Assembly (NCBI GenBank): GCA_016867395.1
Contig: VGJS01000041.1
Location: 1-40,293, forward strand
Source: Candidatus Handelsmanbacteria bacterium
GTDB taxonomy: Bacteria; Latescibacterota; UBA2968; UBA8231
Reading direction: 5' to 3'
Length of the DNA: 40,293 nt
Below are positions 34,555 to 40,293 of this stretch, piece after piece. Numbering within the stretch: position 1 is the first letter of the stretch; the number at the start of each line of letters is the position of its first letter. A program made the translations under genes and the position numbers. The notes beneath the pieces are model-generated. The model was given only the letters and a program-made list of their open reading frames with translations, searched no databases and was not told the DNA's origin.

Positions 34555-37500
34555 TCAGCCATCGGCCCACTGCCTGAGCAAAGGGGCCAGCCCCGGCGGG
34601 TCGGGTGGGGTCGCCGCCGGGTCCACCTCATTGGCCAGCCGCCCCTCGCCGCCGCAGAGCGGGGCATAGTCGCAGTGCGGGCACTGGCGCTCTCGCTAGA
34701 TAGGGAAGACGGCCCTCCGGGCCGCCATCTCCACCACCGGTTCCAGATGCCGGGCCACCTCGCCCGGATCGGGCGGCGGGGCGCTCAGGCGCCGGCCGTG
34801 CTCCCTGGCGCTGACAAAATATACCCCGCGCTGAGCACCTTGGCGGCGGGTTCCCGTTGGTTCAGAATCTGTGCGAAGGCTTAGGCGTAGAACTCCCATT
34901 GGAGATGAATACCCCCCTGAGCAGATCCCCTCGCTCGTACAGGGTGCAGGACCCGGTCTTGTAATTCCAGATTTGGTATCCCTCCCCCGTGCGATCCAGA
35001 CGGTCGATGCGCCCCTGGAGCCGGAGTTGCAGTTGTTCGGACAGGTTGAGCACTACCCCATCCCGGAAATATGCTCCTCCGTGCTTCCTTTGGCCAAAGC
35101 TTACCTCAAAATCCACGGGCTCGGCATCGCCGCGCCGCGATTCAGCCCTGAGGAAGATCCGCACCGAGCGCTCCATCCTCCGGAGGTCTGCCCTCAGCGC
35201 CGGCTCATGGCGCACGAGGATCTGGGAGCGCAGTTCCCCCACCAAATGCCGGAGTAGCTGTTCCAGCAACGGCTCGTGCTGCGTTGCCGAGGGTTTCTCT
35301 CCCCGTTCCCGCACCGCGGCCATGAAGCGGAAGAAGAGCCGGTGCAGGGCGGAGCGAAACTGGGACGGGCTTCGCCAGGGCCCTGGGTCTTCTGCCCGCT
35401 CAGGGGGCCCGTCCAGGTCGGGTACATAGCCGAGGAAATAACTGTGCGGACAGCGAATCAGGGCCTCCACGGCAGAGACCGAGTGGATACGGCCAAAGCC
35501 CAACTCCGGGGTGTCCCGGCCCAGCCAGCCGGAAAATCGCCCCAACGCTCTCTGCTCCCGCTGCTAACAGCGTGCTCCCCTACAGCCAGCCCGGGGAAAA
35601 CCCCCTGCACCCAGGGCGCGCTGCCAGCCCCTTGGCAGGCAGCTAACACTGCCTCGCCCCTGTCCAGGGCCAGGGCCGGGTCCGCCACCACCAAGGGGGA
35701 TTTCTGTTATGGCCACGTGCTCCGCCTCCTGCTGCACCAGGGGGGCCGGCGCCTGTTCGCGGCCGTCCTGTGGAGCGCAATGGCTGTACACCAGGGTCGT
35801 CTCCCCTCGGTGGCCGGCCAGCACCCTGGAAAACTGCCAAGCCAGGTTAGCCGGGCGCTGCCGCTGCGCTATTTTCTTCCGGCGTATCCCGCTTCTTCTA
35901 CCGGGCCGACCCACAGGGCACCCTCCCCGGTATCGGCGCCAGGGAAAATATGGACCCCCATGCGGTCGAGCAGGAGTTGCGCCATTCGGTCAGGGCGGTC
36001 CACCACCTCCAACTCCCCCAGAACCCGCAAACGCTCCGCCAACACCCCCGCCCATTAGCGCTGTGCTCCCGGCTTAGGGGAACCCAAGTTTCGAGGAAGC
36101 GGATGCCGCCCTCGGCCAGGGATTTGAGCGACACCTCTGCACCTGTATGCACCAACTCGCCCAGGCTTTTCGAGAACAGTTGCGCCCGGAGCACATCCTC
36201 TGACTGGGTCTGTTCATCAGCAGGAACTAATTCGCCGTGCTCTTTCCCTGCTCCCACCCCTTGCTTCTGGTAGCGGAGGAAGGGGGCCAAGCTGTATACT
36301 GCACCAGCCTCGGGTAGGCCTTTGAGTAGCCCCGCCCGGCACAACTCGGCCAGTTCCCCTGGGTCATGCCCCGACCCTATCCAGCGGTGAAACCCTGTCA
36401 GGGCTTGAACCACGTGGCTGAGATGCGGCGTAAGTCATGTTAATGCATGGATATTTATCGCCAACTCTGCGGCTAGGTTGTGGATGAGATCCAGGTAGGG
36501 CTGCTCGGAGCTATAGGCCAACTCCACCTGGTCCATGGGTAATCCCCGCCGGAGCACGTCTCGGAGCACGGCTGTAGGTTCGGCCTGGGCGCCGACGTCC
36601 TGCCAGACCTGGACCGTCGGCCGAGGCTCTGCCGGGGATGCCGGAGCAAATAGGCGAGGTGAGCTGATGCATCGTGCTCCCGCACTGTGATCCGGGGGCG
36701 TGGCAAGGGTGGTTTCCCCGCCGAGGAGCTGGCCGCCGGACCCGAGGCAATGGCGAAAAAAGCGGCTGGCCAGCTCCGGGAGCATTTCCTTGCTGCACAG
36801 GGCAGAGACCCGCTGGCCCCCCCTATGAGCCCGGTGGCCTCGGTGTAGAGTTGGGCCTGGTCATAGCGGTGGCGCTTGGCCAGGGCTTGGGGGTAATCCT
36901 CCAGCATTTCGGCCAGGGCTTCCAGCAGCTGGTTCCCCGGGTCAAGGGTCGTGAGGGCTTTTGGGTCGATCCCGTTCAGCCGGAGGGTGCGCGGGGTCCG
37001 AGCCAGGGATTGGACCAGGGAGGTGGAGGGCCGATCCGCGCTGCCGAGGGCCCGGGTCCGCCCCCTGGCCCCAAGCAGCTCCAAGATTAGAAAGAACTCC
37101 TCAGGTCAAGTCCCATTGTCAGTTGAAATAGCTCAGGCGTGATGAGCCAATTTCGTTGATGCGGTTAGGTTCAGTTCTTTTTGCAACGGGTGTCGAAGCA
37201 AGGGCAGGTAGGCGACGCCCTTGACCTTTCGCAATCGCGATTCGATGTCCAGCAGTGCAGCGGCCATCCACCGGGCTCTCTGGACGGAAGTGCTCCAGTT
37301 CTTTACCCGTCACCCAATCTATAATGAGGAGCCTGTGCTATTTCAACTAACTTCGGGACAATTTGACTCCTCATCCCTGCCCAGCGGACGCCAACCAGCG
37401 GCGGCCAGGCCAGGGCCGGCCCAGTGCGCCGCCCAGGCCGCTGGGGTGGCGAAACCGAGATTGGCCCAGGGTTGGCAAAGTAGAGCCAGCGGCCCCAGCC

Positions 37501-37600
37501 AAGTGCTGGCCGGCCTGGGCCGAGGGCACCAGGACCACCTTCCGGTCCCCGGGATGGCATCGGCAAAAGCTCAGCAGCGCGTCGAGAAGGGAATTCTTAA
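34555..37600 (-). pseudogene. addB: Broken AddB-like nuclease with iron-sulfur cysteines, interrupted by an inserted element
   Basis: AddB pairs with AddA in recombination. Pieces in order from about 37600 are DALLSFCRCHPGDRKVVLVP, ANLGFATPAAWAAHWAGPGL, then after the insertion LELLGARGRTRALGS, SLARTPRTLRLNGIDP, VELAYSSEQPYLDLIHNLAA and IHSVSAVEALIRCPHSYFLG. The PD-(D/E)XK nuclease motif follows as LQGRIDRLDRTGEGY and IWNYKTGS, then a Cys cluster RQCPHCDYAPLCGG typical of AddB-type Fe-S nucleases. The relic has several frameshifts, a TGA after NIHALT and a TAG after AVFPI. It ends with WADG-stop 4 bp before the addA ATG. An inverted-repeat element splits it at 37104-37365. Confidence 0.85.
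37104..37365 (-). mobile_element. 262-bp inverted-repeat element (MITE-like IS deletion derivative) inside addB
   Basis: The element is flanked by a perfect 8-bp direct repeat ACTCCTCA (37096-37103 and 37366-37373). Each end carries an inverted repeat of about 29 bp (37110-37138 and 37331-37359) with a perfect core AGTTGAAATAGC plus CAGGC and GTCCC, 24 of 29 positions matching. Taking out the element with one repeat copy joins the addB frame as GRDEE to FFLILELLGARG. On the minus strand it encodes a short transposase-like tail, LLDIESRLRKVKGVAYLPLL onward, whose stop lies inside the left repeat. The internal part of the transposase is gone, so mobility would need help in trans. The 8-bp duplication fits families such as IS256, but I cannot name the parent element. 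Confidence 0.85.
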
Positions 37601-37649
37601 CCCTGAATATCCCGGCGCGGGGTATACAACTCCAACCGATCTGCCTCTA

Positions 37650-37678
37650 TTGCGCCACCCATAAAGGCGGAATATCTT
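37650..37678 (+). promoter_or_regulatory. Candidate promoter of the second mandelate-racemase-family gene
   Basis: TTGCGC (37650-37655), a 17-bp spacer and TATCTT (37673-37678) lie just upstream of ATG 37682 and GTG 37741, in the stretch between the addB relic and the intact gene. The predicted start near 37685 would leave about 55 bases before GTG 37741. Confidence 0.45.
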
Positions 37679-37681
37679 GTC

Positions 37682-37744
37682 ATGCCCGAGCTCCTCCTTA
37701 TCTACCCGGGGGACACCAGCAAGCCGTACGGAGACGCCAAGTGA
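37682..37744 (+). CDS. Possible 20-residue leader peptide
   Basis: A 20-codon frame (MPELLLIYPGDTSKPYGDAK) ends in TGA that overlaps the GTG start of the next gene by 4 bp (GTGA). No ribosome site precedes it, and the candidate promoter would place the transcript start at or just after its ATG. It could be a coupling leader, the remnant start of a lost gene, or chance. Confidence 0.25.
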   Translation: MPELLLIYPGDTSKPYGDAK

Positions 37745-38871
37745 AGATCACCCAGATTAAGACCGCCGAGGTGCGGGTGAAGGTCAAAGGCCGGCCCCGC
37801 TACCACTATCATTATGTACGAGTCCACACCGACGGAGGGGTGTACGGCACCGGTGAGGCCAGCCATGTGGACGGGGGTTGGCGCGGCTCCACCAAGAGCA
37901 TGGCCGTCCAACTCATCGGCATGGACCCGCGCGACGTGGACGCCTGCTTCGAGAAGGTGCGCCGCAGCTACATCTTCCGCGGGGGTTTCGCCGGCCTGGG
38001 GATCTCGGCCCTGACCGGCATCGAGATCGCCCTGTGGGACCTGGCCGGCAAGGCCCAGGGTACGCCGGTGTACCGGCTGCTGGGCGGCAAGTTCCGCGAC
38101 CGGGTGCGGCTCTACGTAGACAGCGCCAGCTCGGACTACCGGCAGCGGGCCGAAGAGGTGCGGGCCAAGGGCTTCACCGCCATCAAGTTCGACCTTGACG
38201 ATGCTCACAACCCCCACAAACTCGACCCGTGGAACTGGTCGGTCACCCCCGACGAACTCAAATCCATGGTCGACCAGGCCTTTGAGATCCGCGAAGCCGT
38301 GGGTTCCCTGGACCTAGCCATCGACCTGCACGGCCGCTACGACGCCACCGCCGGCTTGGCCCTGGCCCAGGCTCTGGAGCGCCTGAATCTGATGTGGCTC
38401 GAAGAACCCGTGCCCCCCGAAAACATCGACGCCCTGGCCAAGATCACCCAGGCCACCCGCACCCCCATCTGCGCTGGCGAGAACCTCTACATGCGCCACG
38501 GCTTCCGCGACCTTTTGCAGAAGCAGGCCGCCGACATCATCATGCCCGACATCTCTAAGTGCGGGGGCCTCTCCGAATGCCGCAAGATCGCCAACCTCGC
38601 CGAACTCTACTATATCCCCTTTGCCCCCCACAACAACTCCAGCGCCCTGAGCACCGTGGCCGACGCCCACGTCTGCGCCAGTGTGCCCAATTTCCTGGCC
38701 CTGGAGTTCCACCGCTACGGGGACCCGACCTGGGACGAGGTGATCCTGTCCGAGGAACCCGCTATCCAGCGGGGACATGTGGTCTTGGGGGAAAAACCGG
38801 GATTGGGGGTGGAACTGAACGAGGGGTTCTTGCAGGCGCAACTACAGCAGGGGGAGCCGCTCTGGCAGTGA
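37741..38871 (+). CDS. Mandelate racemase/muconate lactonizing enzyme family protein (2)
   Basis: The 376-residue enolase-superfamily enzyme has barrel metal ligands Asp195 (LAIDLHGRYD), Glu221 (WLEEPVPP) and Glu247 (ICAGENLY), then Asp270 in IIMPDISKCGG and His297 in FAPHNNSS. The Asp-x-His after strand 3 and the APHN histidine match sugar-acid dehydratases of the mannonate/galactonate type. It is a diverged paralogue of the enzyme at 7996-9141. GTG 37741 is chosen because GGAG lies 8 bp upstream and the protein starts like its paralogue (KIT.IKT); the open frame to 37363 reads relic DNA. It is intact between a decayed operon and a cut replication gene. Confidence 0.92.
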   Translation: MKITQIKTAEVRVKVKGRPRYHYHYVRVHTDGGVYGTGEASHVDGGWRGSTKSMAVQLIGMDPRDVDACFEKVRRSYIFRGGFAGLGISALTGIEIALWDLAGKAQGTPVYRLLGGKFRDRVRLYVDSASSDYRQRAEEVRAKGFTAIKFDLDDAHNPHKLDPWNWSVTPDELKSMVDQAFEIREAVGSLDLAIDLHGRYDATAGLALAQALERLNLMWLEEPVPPENIDALAKITQATRTPICAGENLYMRHGFRDLLQKQAADIIMPDISKCGGLSECRKIANLAELYYIPFAPHNNSSALSTVADAHVCASVPNFLALEFHRYGDPTWDEVILSEEPAIQRGHVVLGEKPGLGVELNEGFLQAQLQQGEPLWQ

Positions 38872-38913
38872 GGCGGGAAGAGAGGACCTCCCCCGGTCTA
38901 CTTCTGCCCAGGG

Positions 38914-39190
38914 CCTCCTGGATCTCGGCCAGGAGCACGGTCAGGCGGAAGACTTTTTTCGGGAGATCATTGACCGGCAGGTCCCCATCGACATGAGGGC
39001 CTTCCAGGTGCTCAAGAAATCGCCTTTGGCCCTCGATGTCTACTGCTGGCTCACCTACCGGCTCTGCTACCTGAAGACCAAGACCGAGGTCCCCTGGCCG
39101 GCGCTCCGGGGGCAGTTCGGGGCCAGATACCCCGACACGCAGCGGGGGCTGATCAACTTTAAGTTCAACTTCCTGAAGCATCTTAGGGGC
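38914..39190 (+). pseudogene. Plasmid RepA C-terminal fragment truncated by an IS
   Basis: About 90 residues match the C-terminal domain of plasmid replication proteins (RepA_C type). They read AEDFFREIIDRQVPIDMRAF, then QVLKKSPLALDVYCWLTYRL, PWPALRGQFGARYPD and LINFKFNFLKHL. The N-terminal DNA-binding part is absent and no start codon is visible upstream. After LKHL the frame runs into DNA of the adjacent IS256-type element, where the match stops. This is a dead fragment of plasmid or integrated-element origin. Confidence 0.75.
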
Positions 39191-40293
39191 CGGAGCTTTT
39201 GTCAAATGTTGTGGATGAGGGCTGAGCGTATCCTGCATGGTCAGGCCGCGTTTTTCAGATCGCCATCGACGAATATCGCCCCGGCCATGACTTGGTCAAG
39301 GAGGCGATAGCCGTGCAATCGTTGCCACCGTTTTTCCGCTTCCCGGGTCAGCTTGAAGGCCATGGTCAAGGTGGCCAGGCGGGAGCCGCAGCCCTTGGTC
39401 TGTCGGGTGCGGTGGCGCACGGTACTGAAGGTGGATTCGATCGGGTTGGTGGTGCGAATGTGCCGCCAGTGTTCGGCGGGGAAATCGTAGAAGGTAAACA
39501 ACACCTCCTGGTCTTTGTTTAAGCACTCACAGGCGGCTGGATACTTGGCCTCATAGCGGTGGAAGAATCGGTCATAGGCCTTGAGGGCGGCCTCCTTTGT
39601 AGCCGATAGGTAGAGCTGCTGCAACAGGCCCTTGGCATCGGGCTGCAGGGTCTTGGGCAGCTTGTCGAGGATATTGGCGGTCTTGTGGACCCAGCAGCGT
39701 TGTTCCAGGGTCGAGGGGCATTCCTCTCGTAGCGCCCCCCAAAAGCCCAGGCTGCCATCGCCGATGGCCAGGAAGGGATCCATCTCCAGCCCACGTGCCT
39801 TGAGATCCTGGAGTACCGTTTTCCACGACAGTTTGCTCTCGCGCTGGCCATCATGGATAGCGATCAGTTCCTTCTTTCCCTCGGCGGTAGCCCCGATCAG
39901 CACCAGGAGGCAGGGCCGCTCCGGCTCTAAACGGATGTTGAAGTAAATGCCATCCGCCCAGACGTATACGTATCGCTTGCCGGTCAGACCCCGTTTCTGC
40001 CAGGCGGTGAACTCCCCCTCCCAAACCTTCTTGAGCCGGACCACATTGGCCGCGGATAGCCCTCCAGCCTCTTCGCCCAGGATCGCCTGCAGGGCCTCGG
40101 GAAAACAGGATGTCGACAGCCCCTTCAGATACAGCGCCGGAATCAGCGCCTCCAGACTGGGTGTTCGCCGCAGATACGGGGGCAGGATGGCACTGGTGAA
40201 GGGGTGCCCCTCCCGCCGATCATGGACCCGCGGTTGGCGAATGGTCAGCTTGCCGATCCCGCTGACCAACTCTCGCTGCGGATGGCGGCCATT
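39190..40293 (-). mobile_element. IS256-family insertion sequence, partial (runs off the window)
   Basis: The element starts where the RepA match ends. A likely tip lies near 39190-39215 (GGGGCCGGAGCTTTTGTCAA), but the other end and target duplication are outside the window, so the boundary is approximate. It contains a transposase gene on the minus strand. Confidence 0.7.
39241..40293 (-). CDS. IS256-family (Mutator-like) DDE transposase, 5' end outside the window
   Basis: The frame is open to the window edge (350 codons seen of about 400). The catalytic triad is visible: Asp in YVWADGIYFN, Asp in LAIGDGSLGFWG, and Glu in TTNPIESTFSTVRHRT. Other family marks are EQRCWVHKTANILDKLP and the C-terminal REAEKRWQRLHGYRLLDQV. 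The sequence is intact as far as seen, so the element may be active, and no internal stops are present. The first Met seen (40269) is not the true start. Confidence 0.93.
   Translation of the reverse strand, partial: NGRHPQRELVSGIGKLTIRQPRVHDRREGHPFTSAILPPYLRRTPSLEALIPALYLKGLSTSCFPEALQAILGEEAGGLSAANVVRLKKVWEGEFTAWQKRGLTGKRYVYVWADGIYFNIRLEPERPCLLVLIGATAEGKKELIAIHDGQRESKLSWKTVLQDLKARGLEMDPFLAIGDGSLGFWGALREECPSTLEQRCWVHKTANILDKLPKTLQPDAKGLLQQLYLSATKEAALKAYDRFFHRYEAKYPAACECLNKDQEVLFTFYDFPAEHWRHIRTTNPIESTFSTVRHRTRQTKGCGSRLATLTMAFKLTREAEKRWQRLHGYRLLDQVMAGAIFVDGDLKNAA

Noticed and set aside
1-40293. CRISPR arrays, rRNA, riboswitches
   Set aside because: No spaced direct repeats, no rRNA-like sequence, and no intergenic gap long and structured enough for a recognisable riboswitch.

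Overview
The window is GC-rich bacterial DNA, about two thirds G+C judged by eye. It has no rRNA, no phage core genes and no CRISPR array. Stator proteins of the MotA/MotB type, an OmpA-like peptidoglycan-binding domain, a Wzx-type flippase and the remains of an outer-membrane beta-barrel suggest a diderm cell. The mix of mandelate-racemase-superfamily enzymes, Gfo/Idh/MocA, amidohydrolase and TIM-barrel isomerase genes resembles uncultured groups such as Latescibacterota or Poribacteria. That placement is a guess from gene content.

Left end (1-6186): a self-contained tRNA-Leu(CAA) unit with its own promoter and terminator lies downstream of a minus-strand membrane-organisation operon: NfeD serine protease, short NfeD, flotillin FloA and a small coiled-coil membrane protein. 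Upstream of that lie motA-motB and a decayed cyclic-nucleotide-binding-domain gene that probably once led the same transcript.

Centre (6187-28234): an amidohydrolase gene with a clear sigma70-type promoter converges on a ten-gene minus-strand operon (18439 down to 7457). That operon encodes a GH88-like hydrolase, a TylF-like methyltransferase, both halves of a split transketolase, a GT2 glycosyltransferase, a zinc-ribbon methyltransferase, a large membrane protein with an internal lipoyl-like fold, an epimerase, a mandelate-racemase-family enzyme and an isochorismatase-family hydrolase. A 98-bp gap separates it from a seven-gene plus-strand operon (18538-28234): two tandem GT-C/TPR proteins, an aldo/keto reductase, an O-methyltransferase, an Ldh_2 oxidoreductase, a TIM-barrel isomerase and a flippase. 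Together they look like a locus that makes, methylates, exports and transfers a surface glycan or glycolipid. The product is unknown.

Right end (28247-40293): pdxS-pdxT (PLP synthase) is followed by a zone of decay: an outer-membrane barrel relic, a deleted phosphofructokinase relic, and a broken addB-addA recombination nuclease operon. A 262-bp inverted-repeat element is inserted in addB with a perfect 8-bp target duplication, and removing it on paper restores the addB frame. Intact genes here are a Gfo/Idh/MocA oxidoreductase and a second mandelate-racemase-family enzyme. The window closes with a plasmid RepA fragment cut by an IS256-family element that runs off the end.
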